In this document: piece after piece, positions 1 to 7,781 of the stretch
Layout: every line of letters starts with the position of its first letter
Numbering within the stretch: the first letter of the stretch is position 1
DNA from: Sinorhizobium chiapasense
GTDB taxonomy: Bacteria > Pseudomonadota > Alphaproteobacteria > Rhizobiales > Rhizobiaceae
Length of the DNA: 64,000 nt
Reading direction: 5' to 3'
NCBI RefSeq assembly: GCF_036488675.1
Contig: NZ_CP133148.1
Location: 2,852,001 to 2,916,000, forward strand
The notes under the pieces: model-generated
Databases searched by the model: none
Told to the model about the DNA's origin: nothing
Seen by the model: only the letters and a program-made list of their open reading frames with translations
Made by a program: the position numbers and the translations under genes

Positions 1-732
1 GAATTCGTGCTCAACCTCATCGACCGGGCGAAGGCGGCGAAATGCTCGGCGCTGGTGCTGACACTTGACCTGCAGATTCTCGGCCAGCGCCACAAGGACC
101 TGCGCAACGGCCTTTCCGCGCCGCCGCGCATGACGCCGAAGCATCTCTGGCAGATGGCGACCCGGCCCGGCTGGTGCATGAAGATGCTCGGCACCAACCG
201 GCGCACCTTCCGCAACATAGTCGGCCACGCCAAAAGCGTCACCGATCTTTCCTCGCTGGGCGCCTGGACCAGCGAGCAGTTCGATCCGCAGCTTTCCTGG
301 AATGACGTCGAATGGATCAAGGAGCGCTGGGGCGGCCCGCTGATCCTCAAGGGGATCCTTGATCCCGAGGATGCGAAGATGGCGGCCAAGACCGGTGCCG
401 ACGCGATTGTCGTTTCGAACCACGGCGGCCGCCAGCTCGACGGCGCACCGTCGTCGATCAGCATGCTGCCGCGCATCGTCGATGCGGTCGGACACCAGAT
501 CGAGGTCCATATCGATGGCGGCATCCGCTCGGGCCAGGATGTGCTGAAGGCCATCGCCCTCGGTGCGCAAGGGACGTTTATCGGCCGCCCCTTCCTCTAC
601 GGTCTCGGCGCCATGGGCAAGGAGGGCGTGACGCTCGCGCTCGACATCATCCGCAAGGAGATGGACATCACCATGGCACTCTGCGGCAAGCGCAACATCA
701 CCGACGTGAGCCGCGATATTCTCGCGGAATAG
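1..732 (+). CDS. lldD: L-lactate dehydrogenase (FMN-dependent), 3' part
   Basis: The gene is cut by the window edge; the reading frame is open from base 1, so the GTG at 7 is internal. The visible 243 residues are the C-terminal half of an FMN-dependent alpha-hydroxy-acid dehydrogenase TIM barrel. The motif SNHGGRQLDG carries the catalytic His and the substrate Arg; HIDGGIRSG and IGRPFLYGLG form the FMN phosphate site. In this family the enzyme oxidises L-lactate to pyruvate at the membrane and passes electrons to quinone. The fit is best to LldD, but other 2-hydroxy-acid oxidases share these motifs. A RIME-like palindrome begins at the stop codon, and the next gene is convergent. Confidence 0.88.
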   Translation, partial: EFVLNLIDRAKAAKCSALVLTLDLQILGQRHKDLRNGLSAPPRMTPKHLWQMATRPGWCMKMLGTNRRTFRNIVGHAKSVTDLSSLGAWTSEQFDPQLSWNDVEWIKERWGGPLILKGILDPEDAKMAAKTGADAIVVSNHGGRQLDGAPSSISMLPRIVDAVGHQIEVHIDGGIRSGQDVLKAIALGAQGTFIGRPFLYGLGAMGKEGVTLALDIIRKEMDITMALCGKRNITDVSRDILAE

Positions 733-779
733 AGCGGGATGAGGAAAAGTGCGCGCGGTTTTCCGCCCGCATCCCGCTC
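732..779. repeat. RIME-like palindromic element
   Basis: Ten-base arms GAGCGGGATG (732-741) and CATCCCGCTC (770-779) enclose an inner GGAAAA...TTTTCC pair. The same core recurs at 21176-21223 and, in diverged form, at 42329-42372 and 56311-56354. It fills the gap between the convergent lldD and uraH genes and could fold at the 3' end of either transcript. It resembles the rhizobial intergenic mosaic elements (RIME). Confidence 0.8.
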
Positions 780-796
780 CAATTCAAGGTTCTGCG

Positions 797-1159
797 TCAG
801 CTTCCGCGATAGGTCGAGTAGCCGTAGGGCGAGAGCAGCAGCGGCACGTGATAGTGGCTTCCGGGATCGGCGATCCCGAAGCGCAACGGGATGAGGTCGA
901 GGAAGGCCGGCTTCGGAAGGACGACGCCTGTTGCCCGGAGATAGTCGCCGGCGTGGAAGACCAGTTCGTAATTGCCGGCCATGAAGGCCACGCCTTCGAC
1001 CATCGGCCCGTCGACGCGCCCGTCGCTGTTCGTGTGGACCGTGCGGATCAATTGCCGCTCCTCGCCTTCCAGCCAATAAAGATCGATCCTCAGGCCCTCC
1101 GCCGGTCTGCCGAGCGCGGTGTCGAGCACATGGGTCGTCAAGCGGCCAGTCTTGCTCAT
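797..1159 (-). CDS. uraH: 5-hydroxyisourate hydrolase (transthyretin-like)
   Basis: This 120-residue protein has the normal length for HIU hydrolase. It shows the N-terminal [11 protein letters not shown] motif with the active-site His (residues 7-17), the [10 protein letters not shown] strand, and the diagnostic C-terminal YRGS (117-120). The enzyme hydrolyses 5-hydroxyisourate, the product of urate oxidation, to OHCU, the substrate of UraD encoded two genes upstream. It is the last gene of the minus-strand run puuE-uraD-allA-uraH and starts 13 bases after allA. No signal peptide is visible, so it probably acts in the cytoplasm. No urate oxidase gene is present in the window. Confidence 0.95.
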   Translation of the reverse strand: MSKTGRLTTHVLDTALGRPAEGLRIDLYWLEGEERQLIRTVHTNSDGRVDGPMVEGVAFMAGNYELVFHAGDYLRATGVVLPKPAFLDLIPLRFGIADPGSHYHVPLLLSPYGYSTYRGS

Positions 1160-1172
1160 CGCTTCATTTCCT

Positions 1173-1670
1173 TCAGAAGGGAACAGGGATGACGAAGGGT
1201 TCGTCGTAGAAGAATTCTTCCAGATTGTTGCCGGGACCTTCGCGGTCGACGACGATGAAATCGCTCACCGCTTCGACCGACATCAGCGGATGATGCCAGA
1301 CGTTGCGGCCATAATTGACCCCCTGCCGTCCGCTCGCCAGGAACACCCGGGGTCTGCCCGGGCGCCCGCCGTCATCCTCGGCCACCACCGCGAGCCATGG
1401 ACGGTCGTCGAGCGGCGAAAAGCTCTGGCTTCCGAGCGGATGGCGCTCCATCATCGTGACGGCATAGGGAAAGGCGCGCGGCTGACCGCGAAAGATGTTG
1501 ATGATGACGCCGGCGCCCTCGCCCGTAACGTCGGCCCGCGCAACGGCGTGAAAGCGTTCGGTGTTGCCGCCATTGATGAAGCGCATCGAGGCCGGGTCCG
1601 CTTCGATGACGCTGCCGAACGGTGCGAAAGCTTCCTTCGTCAGGGGTTCGATCGGAAGCAGGCGCGGCAT
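1173..1670 (-). CDS. allA: Ureidoglycolate lyase
   Basis: This 165-residue protein has the AllA cupin pattern: [11 protein letters not shown] at 74-84 and NVWHHPL at 124-130, with the conserved metal-binding His and Glu set. The enzyme splits ureidoglycolate to glyoxylate and urea, late in the allantoin pathway. The ATG at 1670 is chosen because the family begins at [11 protein letters not shown] and a GGAG lies about 10 bases upstream. A GTG 21 bases earlier is in frame but adds residues not typical of the family. The gene lies 69 bases downstream of uraD and just before uraH, so it is probably co-transcribed with both. Confidence 0.93.
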   Translation of the reverse strand: MPRLLPIEPLTKEAFAPFGSVIEADPASMRFINGGNTERFHAVARADVTGEGAGVIINIFRGQPRAFPYAVTMMERHPLGSQSFSPLDDRPWLAVVAEDDGGRPGRPRVFLASGRQGVNYGRNVWHHPLMSVEAVSDFIVVDREGPGNNLEEFFYDEPFVIPVPF

Positions 1671-1739
1671 CAGGCTTCGGCTCCGCGGCACACGGGTGCC
1701 TGGTACGACGCCGAGGCGGACAAGTCACGAACGGCACTC

Positions 1740-2243
1740 TCAGACATCTTCATCTCCGGGCAGCATGGATCTGAGCCGCAGCCGGGCGATCTGCTCCACC
1801 TGCGCGCAGGCGGTTTCAAATTCTTCTTCCGCCGAATTGTCAATCCGCCTTTCGAAAGCGGCAAGAATGTCGTCCTTCGTCAGCCCCTTGACCGCAATGA
1901 TGAAGGGAAACCCGAACTTCTTCGTGTAGGCGGCGTTGAGCGCGGTGAATCGCTGATGCTCTTCGGGTGAAAGGCGGTCCAGTCCGGCGGACGCCTGCTC
2001 GGCCCGGGAGTCGGCGGTCAGCTTGCCGGCAATCGCAAGCTTGCCGGCAAGATCCGGATGGGCCTTGAGGACGGCGCGGCGTTCGGCGGGCGACGCCGCG
2101 CGGAAGGCGCAGCAAAGCGCCGAATGGATGTTGCCCGCCGTCAGCCCGGCGGAAGCGGCGCGGTCGTAGGCGCGCTCCGCCACCCATGGCGAATGCTCGA
2201 AAACACCGCCGAAGCGGCTGACGAAGGCCTCCCTTTCGGACAT
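1740..2243 (-). CDS. uraD: OHCU decarboxylase
   Basis: This is a 167-residue 2-oxo-4-hydroxy-4-carboxy-5-ureidoimidazoline decarboxylase. The catalytic His lies in AHPDLAGKL (His62), followed by the family's SPEEHQRFTALNAAY and KFGFPFIIAV helices. It converts OHCU to S-allantoin, the step after UraH. The start is ATG at 2243, which shares one base with the puuE stop (TGATG), showing translational coupling to puuE. A longer in-frame extension to 2390 lies inside puuE and is rejected because the family begins at this Met. Confidence 0.94.
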   Translation of the reverse strand: MSEREAFVSRFGGVFEHSPWVAERAYDRAASAGLTAGNIHSALCCAFRAASPAERRAVLKAHPDLAGKLAIAGKLTADSRAEQASAGLDRLSPEEHQRFTALNAAYTKKFGFPFIIAVKGLTKDDILAAFERRIDNSAEEEFETACAQVEQIARLRLRSMLPGDEDV

Positions 2244-3172
2244 CAGCGCACACCTTCCGGCTTGTGATGATCGTACCAATGGCGCGCAATGTCGATGCGG
2301 CGCGGTATCCAGACCTTGTCGTGGGACATGACGTAGTCGATGAAGCGGGCGAGTGCGGCAGCGCGGCCGGGCCGACCGACGAGGCGGCAATGCAGGCCGA
2401 TGTTCATCATCTTCGGGCTGCCTTCCTCGCCCTCCGTATAGAGCACGTCGAACGTGTCTTTGAGATAGGTAAAGAACTGGTCGCCGGAATTGAATCCCTG
2501 ATTGGTGGCAAAGCGCATGTCGTTGGCGTCGAGCGTATAGGGAATGATGAGATGCGGCTTGTCGGCGGCCAATCCAGGAACCCAGTAGGGAAGCTCGTCC
2601 GCATAGGAATCGCAGGAATAGAGAAAACCGCCCTCCTCCAGCACGAGCTTCAACGTGTTGACCGAGGGCTTGCCCTGATAGATGCCGAGCGGCCGCTCAC
2701 CCGTCAGTTCCGTATGCAGGCGGACGACCTCGCGGATGTGCTCACGCTCGACCTCCTCCGGGAAATCCTTGTATTCGAGCCAGCGCAGCCCGTGACTGGC
2801 GATCTCCCAGCCCGCCTCCTTCATCGCCGCGACTGCCTCCGGGTTGCGCGCCATCGCAAGCGTCACGCCGTAGACCGTGAGCGTGACACCGCGGCTCGTG
2901 AACAGGCGCCACAGGCGCCAGAAGCCGGCACGAGCGCCATACTCATAGATCGATTCCATGTTGAGATTGCGCTGGCCCGGCCAGGGCTGCGCGCCGACAA
3001 TCTCCGACAGCAGGCATTCCGACGCCGGATCGCCATCGAGAATGCAGCTTTCGCCCCCCTCCTCGTAGTTCAGGACGAACTGCACCGCGATGTGCGCATC
3101 GCCCGGCCAACGCACCTGCGGCGGCGTCCGCCCATAGCCCATGAGATCGCGCGGATAGGAAGTCGCTGCCAT
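2243..3172 (-). CDS. puuE: Allantoinase PuuE (polysaccharide-deacetylase fold)
   Basis: This 309-residue protein is a NodB-like carbohydrate esterase family member of the PuuE type. It has FVLNYEEGGE near 32-41, IASHGLRW at 124-131 and the conserved YPRDLMGYGR N-terminus. PuuE opens the hydantoin ring of allantoin to give allantoate and is unrelated to the amidohydrolase allantoinase AllB. The ATG at 3172 is preceded by GAGGGG about 8 bases upstream; the GTG-type start 12 codons earlier lacks this. It is the first gene of the purine run, so the promoter should lie in 3173-3253. Allantoate amidohydrolase, needed between PuuE and AllA, is not in the window. Confidence 0.93.
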   Translation of the reverse strand: MAATSYPRDLMGYGRTPPQVRWPGDAHIAVQFVLNYEEGGESCILDGDPASECLLSEIVGAQPWPGQRNLNMESIYEYGARAGFWRLWRLFTSRGVTLTVYGVTLAMARNPEAVAAMKEAGWEIASHGLRWLEYKDFPEEVEREHIREVVRLHTELTGERPLGIYQGKPSVNTLKLVLEEGGFLYSCDSYADELPYWVPGLAADKPHLIIPYTLDANDMRFATNQGFNSGDQFFTYLKDTFDVLYTEGEEGSPKMMNIGLHCRLVGRPGRAAALARFIDYVMSHDKVWIPRRIDIARHWYDHHKPEGVR

Positions 3173-3253
3173 CAAATCACCCCTCGACTTTTTCCGGAAC
3201 GGTAGCACCGCGAACCGGATTGTCGAGATGAAATTGACGGTTTGCGAGGGCCT

Positions 3254-4054
3254 CTAGCAGCCCGCAAGCAAGGAGGCCATGATCAAGGGGATGGGTCTGG
3301 CGACGCGACCTTCAGTCAGGTTTTCGGTGGACGGCCGTTTCGCCGTGCCGTCGCGCAGACGGGCGAAAATCTTGCCAAGCGGATGCTGAGAATGAACCCG
3401 CATCGGAGAGCCCGGATCCTGCTCGATGAACAGCGCAAGGCTGCCGACAGCCAACGGCTTTTCCAGATGCGGCTCGAAAAGCTCACGCAGGGGCGCCTCC
3501 ATGCGCCGGGCGGTTTCCGGATTCAAGGCACCCGTCAGCTTCATGTGAAAACGATACTCGTCCATCACATAGGGATCGCCCCAGCGATGAAGGTTGCTGA
3601 ATTGCGGCGCAGTCAGCCGGTCCGGATCGCACCGTTCGATCTCGTCCTCGCTTATCGGCGCGCGAAACCTGTCGAATGTCTGCACGACACGAGCGGCGAG
3701 CAGATGCATTTCGTGGCTCGGCACCTGCGGCACCAACCCCCAGCACTGGCTGAACCGGGCAACCTCAATTCGCGCGATTTCGAAAGGCGTTTCGGCGCTG
3801 GCGAAATGCATCAGCGCCTTCAGCAGATCGGCTTCGTCCGTCGCCGGGTTGAGGCAGAACGGCGCCATGATCATGGCATGAAAGCCGAAGCGGCGGGGTG
3901 CTGCCGTATGGAAGGCGATCTCCGAAACGCTCAATCCGGCAACAGAAGGCAGTTCCGTCGGCTCATCCGAATAGACATTCCGCCCAAGCCAGCTGGCGGC
4001 CACTGCCGACAGCGGGTCCCCCATAGGCGGGGTGAAACAAATGGCGTAACGCAT
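3254..4054 (-). CDS. DUF1045 family protein (2H phosphoesterase-like)
   Basis: This 266-residue protein belongs to the DUF1045 family, whose members are often encoded beside phosphonate (phn) genes and belong to the 2H phosphoesterase superfamily. Two His-containing strands are visible, FGFHAMIMAPF near residues 56-66 and YRFHMKLTGAL near 167-177, in the position of the paired HxT/S motifs. Both lack a clean H-x-T/S and read H-A-M and H-M-K, so activity is uncertain. No phn gene is nearby; the gene points the same way as puuE, 81 bases upstream of it. Its function in a purine-degradation setting is unknown. Confidence 0.8.
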   Translation of the reverse strand: MRYAICFTPPMGDPLSAVAASWLGRNVYSDEPTELPSVAGLSVSEIAFHTAAPRRFGFHAMIMAPFCLNPATDEADLLKALMHFASAETPFEIARIEVARFSQCWGLVPQVPSHEMHLLAARVVQTFDRFRAPISEDEIERCDPDRLTAPQFSNLHRWGDPYVMDEYRFHMKLTGALNPETARRMEAPLRELFEPHLEKPLAVGSLALFIEQDPGSPMRVHSQHPLGKIFARLRDGTAKRPSTENLTEGRVARPIPLIMASLLAGC

Positions 4055-4481
4055 GGCGCATGCTCCGGAAGTCCGTGGATGGCCGCCTATTAGGTGATTT
4101 GCGTGACAGATTAACGAAGTTGGCGGCTCAGAACCGGCCTGAACCGATCGTCCCGAAGCGACGGAAGCGCATCATGCAAAGAAAGATGGACCACGGAAGC
4201 GCGCAACGTCGAAACGCTGCCGAGCCCATCGGCATCCCGCGCCGATCCGGCAAGGCCCTATTGTCAACACAATAGGTGCAGTTACTACGCCGCGGCGCTT
4301 CCCTTGAAGCGTGGAAAATCGCGCAATGGTGCAAGGCAGCAACCTGCCGTTTCGAGCACCGCTGCGCCGGAGGAAATCTACCCGCGGTTTCCTTTAGAGG
4401 TTGGTACCGGCCGCCTGGTTGGCGGACGAATGCCTTATCGTCTCCAGGCGAGATGCCGGCGACCGGCCGCTTACACTCAGC
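4055..4481. other. Intergenic region with one short hairpin
   Basis: These 427 bases separate the divergent DUF1045 and glycosyltransferase genes. Short ORFs on both strands show no family-like pattern. The one structured element is an inverted repeat, CCTATTGT (4257-4264) and ACAATAGG (4269-4276), with a CAAC loop and no T run. It may be an operator or an RNA hairpin. Confidence 0.5.
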
Positions 4482-5582
4482 ATGAGTAATCGAAGCGAAA
4501 AGCGGGGATCAGAGCGAGGGCAGGCATTGCTGAACCAAACTTCTGTATCCATCATCATCACCAACTATAACTACGCGCGCTTTCTCAGGCGCTGTGTCGA
4601 CAGCGCCTTGGCCCAAGATTACCCGCGCACCGAAGTTATCGTCGTCGACGATGCCTCGTCCGATGAGTCGCCAGAGATCATTCGATCGTACGGTGACAGG
4701 ATCCGCGCCTGTTTGCGTCCGGCAAACGGCGGACACGCGGCGGCCTTCAACACCGGTTTTGCCGCGAGCTCCGGCGACATCGTGTTCTTTCTGGACGCCG
4801 ACGACTATCTCTATCCGACTGCGGTATCCGAGGTCGTTAGTGCATGGGACGCCTCGACCGTACAATTTCAGTTCAGGCTCCATCTCGTCGATCAACGAGA
4901 AAAGGTAATGGATGTCTTCCCGCCGCCGGAGCAGCCCTTCGATACGGGCGACGTGACGCCAAAACTGTTTCATCGCGGTCGTTATCAGACGACGGTCACC
5001 AGCGGCCTCGCCTTCGCCCGTTCGGCCCTGGAAGCAGTGATGCCGATGCCGGAGGGAAAATTCAGGCAAGGCGCCGATGGCTATCTAGCAACTGTGGCGC
5101 CGCTGCATGGACGGGTCCAGGCCACCGACGATTGCCTCGGGGCATACCGCATGCATGGTTCCAATCATTCGCTGTTTGCCGAAAAACTGGCCGAACGGGC
5201 CCGCTGGCGCATGCAACATGATTTTCGCCGCCTCGAAGCCCTCTCCGCTGAGGCGGCCGCCGCCGGGGCGCCGCTGCAGCCCGGGATCGCCCTGCGTGAT
5301 CCGACCCACCTCGAAGAACGACTGGCGTCCTTGTGCATCGAGAAGGCTCGCCACCCGGTCAGAGATGACTCGCGGCTGCGCCTGGCGGCAGCCGGCGCGA
5401 CCGCCACTCTTGCCATGAATTACTCTATCCGAAGGCGTGCCGTCGAGGCCGCCTGGTTCCTTGCAGTCGGGGTGCTTCCGCGGCAGCTGGCGACGTCGGT
5501 GCTCTCCTGGAAGCTCGTGGCATCGTCCCGCCCGGCCTTCCTGTCTCTGCTGTCAAAAACCATACGGCGGGCAATGGGCTAA
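4482..5582 (+). CDS. Family 2 glycosyltransferase
   Basis: This is a GT-A fold glycosyltransferase of about 366 residues. The nucleotide-sugar part is clear: SIIITNYNYARFL at 23-35, VIVVDDASSDES at 52-63, NGGHAAAFNTGF at 82-93 and the metal-binding DADD at 105-108. The C-terminal third is Ala/Arg-rich and not recognisable. Donor and acceptor cannot be told from sequence, and no polysaccharide cluster surrounds the gene. The ATG at 4482 has no good ribosome-binding site; a TTG at 4528 preceded by GAGGG is an alternative that keeps the whole domain. Confidence 0.85.
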   Translation: MSNRSEKRGSERGQALLNQTSVSIIITNYNYARFLRRCVDSALAQDYPRTEVIVVDDASSDESPEIIRSYGDRIRACLRPANGGHAAAFNTGFAASSGDIVFFLDADDYLYPTAVSEVVSAWDASTVQFQFRLHLVDQREKVMDVFPPPEQPFDTGDVTPKLFHRGRYQTTVTSGLAFARSALEAVMPMPEGKFRQGADGYLATVAPLHGRVQATDDCLGAYRMHGSNHSLFAEKLAERARWRMQHDFRRLEALSAEAAAAGAPLQPGIALRDPTHLEERLASLCIEKARHPVRDDSRLRLAAAGATATLAMNYSIRRRAVEAAWFLAVGVLPRQLATSVLSWKLVASSRPAFLSLLSKTIRRAMG

Positions 5583-5623
5583 ACGCTCTATCATATGGGG
5601 GGCGCCGCTGGCCGGCTGCGGCC

Positions 5624-6757
5624 TTACCGCAGCGCCGCGATGTGGTGCGCGCACGCAAATGATTCGGGAAGATCGATGGTCGGCCGCCCGACGATGTCGT
5701 CCATCACGACGCGCGCCAGGGCATGTGCCATACCGAAACTGACTTTGAAGCCGCCGGTCAGCACGGACAGATTGTCGTAATCGGGATGGCGTCCGACGAT
5801 GGGCTCTCGCCCGGTCGCCTTCGGCCGCAGCCCGGCCCAACGCTCGATCACCTCTGCGCCGTGCAACGCGGGCGCTACGGCTTCCGCCCGCCGGATCAGC
5901 GCGTCCAGTTGATCGTCTGTCGAATACGGCTCGTCGAAGCGATTTTCGCTGGTGCTGCCGATCGCCACATGACCGTCTTCGTGTGCAACGATGTAGAGCC
6001 CATCGGTGAAGATGATTGGCGAGGCCGGATCGATGTCGGCGCGAAGCAGCGCCGCCTGCCCTTTGACGGCACTGCCACTCGTCGCCTGCGCCGAATGCGC
6101 CAGGCGGTCGATCAGGCCGAAACTTTCGACCCCGGCAGAGAGAATGCAATGTGCGAAGGGCATCACCCTCCCGTCCGGGAGCGAGAGCCGTCCGCGTTGA
6201 GGATCGAGCGACGCAACCTCGGCACCCTCTTCAACCTGGACATGGGGGAATTGCGCAAGTGCAGTTTTCAGCACGTGCACCAGGCGCCGCGGCGCCACTC
6301 TTGCGGCGAGCGTGTCGTGGACAATGCCGAAGGGCGCCGCCTCCGCCGCCGGCCACTCGCAGCCGGTGCCCACATCCCGGACATGCCAATGGAACCGACG
6401 CTCGCCGGAGATCCAATGCCGCGCCGCATCCTGCTCGTGGCCGAGGGCGATCTCTCTCAGATGCGGTTTGCCGAGCGGCATGACCCGGCCGCAGCGGCGA
6501 TAATCCGCCGACAGTCCGGTCGCTTGCTGCAGTTCCGCGATCTCGTCTTCAAGCGCGACCAACGCATCGAACTGGAATTGCTTCTTGGCGTTCCATCGGT
6601 CCGGCATGTGCGGCATCAGCGCGCCGAGCAGGCCTCCGCTCGCGCCCGCGCCTGTGTGGCTGCGCTCGACAAGGCACGTCGCGATGCCGGCCCGGCCAGC
6701 CATCACCGCGGCCCACAGGCCCATGATGCCGCCGCCCACGATCAAAAGTTCACTCAT
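5624..6757 (-). CDS. FAD-dependent oxidoreductase, MnmC C-terminal-domain-like
   Basis: This is a 377-residue DAO-family protein with an N-terminal dinucleotide site GGGIMGLW (8-15). The segment GAGASGGLLGALMP (36-49) matches the GASG...GAL motif of the MnmC oxidase domain, and GGFKVSFGMAHALA near the C-terminus closes the FAD site. In gamma-proteobacteria the fused MnmC oxidase removes the carboxymethyl group of cmnm5(s2)U34 in tRNA. Here the neighbour across a 121-base divergent promoter region is the matching methyltransferase MnmD, so the pair looks like a split MnmC. That role is inferred; a generic amino-acid oxidase is the alternative. Confidence 0.75.
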   Translation of the reverse strand: MSELLIVGGGIMGLWAAVMAGRAGIATCLVERSHTGAGASGGLLGALMPHMPDRWNAKKQFQFDALVALEDEIAELQQATGLSADYRRCGRVMPLGKPHLREIALGHEQDAARHWISGERRFHWHVRDVGTGCEWPAAEAAPFGIVHDTLAARVAPRRLVHVLKTALAQFPHVQVEEGAEVASLDPQRGRLSLPDGRVMPFAHCILSAGVESFGLIDRLAHSAQATSGSAVKGQAALLRADIDPASPIIFTDGLYIVAHEDGHVAIGSTSENRFDEPYSTDDQLDALIRRAEAVAPALHGAEVIERWAGLRPKATGREPIVGRHPDYDNLSVLTGGFKVSFGMAHALARVVMDDIVGRPTIDLPESFACAHHIAALR

Positions 6758-6780
6758 CGATTGACCTTCTGCGGCATAAT

Positions 6781-6850
6781 TCCTTAGATCGAATTCGATC
6801 GAAGGAAAATTATGCAGCGTTTCAAAGTGCTACAGCGACCCTTGCGCGTT
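6781..6850. repeat. Type-B intergenic repeat
   Basis: A palindrome TTCCTTAGATCG...CGATCGAAGGAA is followed by GCAGCGTTTCAAAGTGCTAC and AGCGACCCTTGCGCG. The same modules recur at 7602, 9386, 33695, 35063 and 55561. It lies in the promoter region between the split-MnmC genes. Confidence 0.75.
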
Positions 6851-6878
6851 TTCTCGGGGTCGGAAGACGACCATCGCC

Positions 6879-7598
6879 ATGACAGGGACTGATCTCCGCC
6901 AGAGCCATCCGCCATCGCGGCAAAGCCTTGAATGGCACGAGGGCGATATGCCCTACTCGATGGAATTTGGCGATCACTTTTATTGCCGCACCGACGGTCG
7001 GCTGGAATGCGGCCATGTCTTCCTCTCCGGCAACGGGCTGCCGCAACGCTGGCAGGGGGCCGAGCGGTTCGTCATAGGCGAGCTCGGCTTCGGCACGGGC
7101 CTCAATTTCTGCGAAACCTGGCGGCAATGGAAAAAGACGCGGACGGTGACGGGCCAGTTGCACTTCATCTCCTTCGAGCGTTTCCCGATGCCGGCGGCCG
7201 ATATCGACCGGGCGCTCTCGCACTGGCCGGAAATCTCCGAGGAAAGACAAGCGGTTGTCGCGAGCTGGCCGGAAACACCAGAAGGCCACGTCGATCTCAA
7301 CCTCATGGACGGGGTCCGGTTGACGGTGGTATGCGGGCCTGCACTCGAGTGCCTCGGCGCGTCGGAGCACACATTCGACGCTTGGTATCTTGACGGTTTT
7401 GCTCCATCGCGCAATCCGGACATGTGGTCACGGGAGCTGATGCAGCTGGTGTTCGACAAGGCCGCGTCCGGCGGCACCTTCGCGACCTATGCCGCGGCCG
7501 GCTTCGTCCGACGGAATCTCCAGGCGGCCGGCTTCATCGTCGAGCGGCATCCAGGTTTCGCCGGCAAGCGCGAGATGCTGCGCGGCGACAAGCCCTGA
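6879..7598 (+). CDS. mnmD: tRNA 5-methylaminomethyl-2-thiouridine methyltransferase MnmD
   Basis: This 239-residue protein equals the N-terminal methyltransferase domain of MnmC (DUF752). The SAM-binding motif ELGFGTGLNF lies at 68-77, the family signature WYLDGFAPSRNPDMW at 169-183, and GTFATYAAAGFVRRNL follows. It methylates nm5(s2)U34 of certain tRNAs to mnm5(s2)U using SAM. The start ATG 6879 has only a distant GGAAG upstream. The divergent neighbour supplies an MnmC(o)-like oxidase, so the two halves fused in E. coli are separate here. The reading frame is intact and the length matches stand-alone MnmD. Confidence 0.88.
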   Translation: MTGTDLRQSHPPSRQSLEWHEGDMPYSMEFGDHFYCRTDGRLECGHVFLSGNGLPQRWQGAERFVIGELGFGTGLNFCETWRQWKKTRTVTGQLHFISFERFPMPAADIDRALSHWPEISEERQAVVASWPETPEGHVDLNLMDGVRLTVVCGPALECLGASEHTFDAWYLDGFAPSRNPDMWSRELMQLVFDKAASGGTFATYAAAGFVRRNLQAAGFIVERHPGFAGKREMLRGDKP

Positions 7599-7601
7599 TG
7601 A

Positions 7602-7650
7602 CTGCATACAGCGTCCTTGGCGTGTCTGATAAGACGTGCGGCGCTGTGGG
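7602..7650. repeat. Type-B repeat, half element
   Basis: The segment holds CAGCGTCCTTGGCGTGTCTG, then ATAAGACGTGCGGCGCTGTG, matching the second half of the type-B repeat including its AGACG hairpin arm. It begins directly after the mnmD stop. Confidence 0.7.
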
Positions 7651-7781
7651 CCTGCGCTGGTAATTCTAACGGCGCCTTCAACCTCTGCTACGCTGCACGA
7701 AGTGAACTGTCGCAAATGGCGGGGCATGAAGCGTCAAAATCTGCGACAGAGATCCAACGGAGACGCGGGGGTGGATCTTTC

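Noticed and set aside
4128..4334. 68-residue minus-strand ORF before the glycosyltransferase
   Set aside because: Cys/Arg-rich with no family, crosses a palindrome and lacks a ribosome site.
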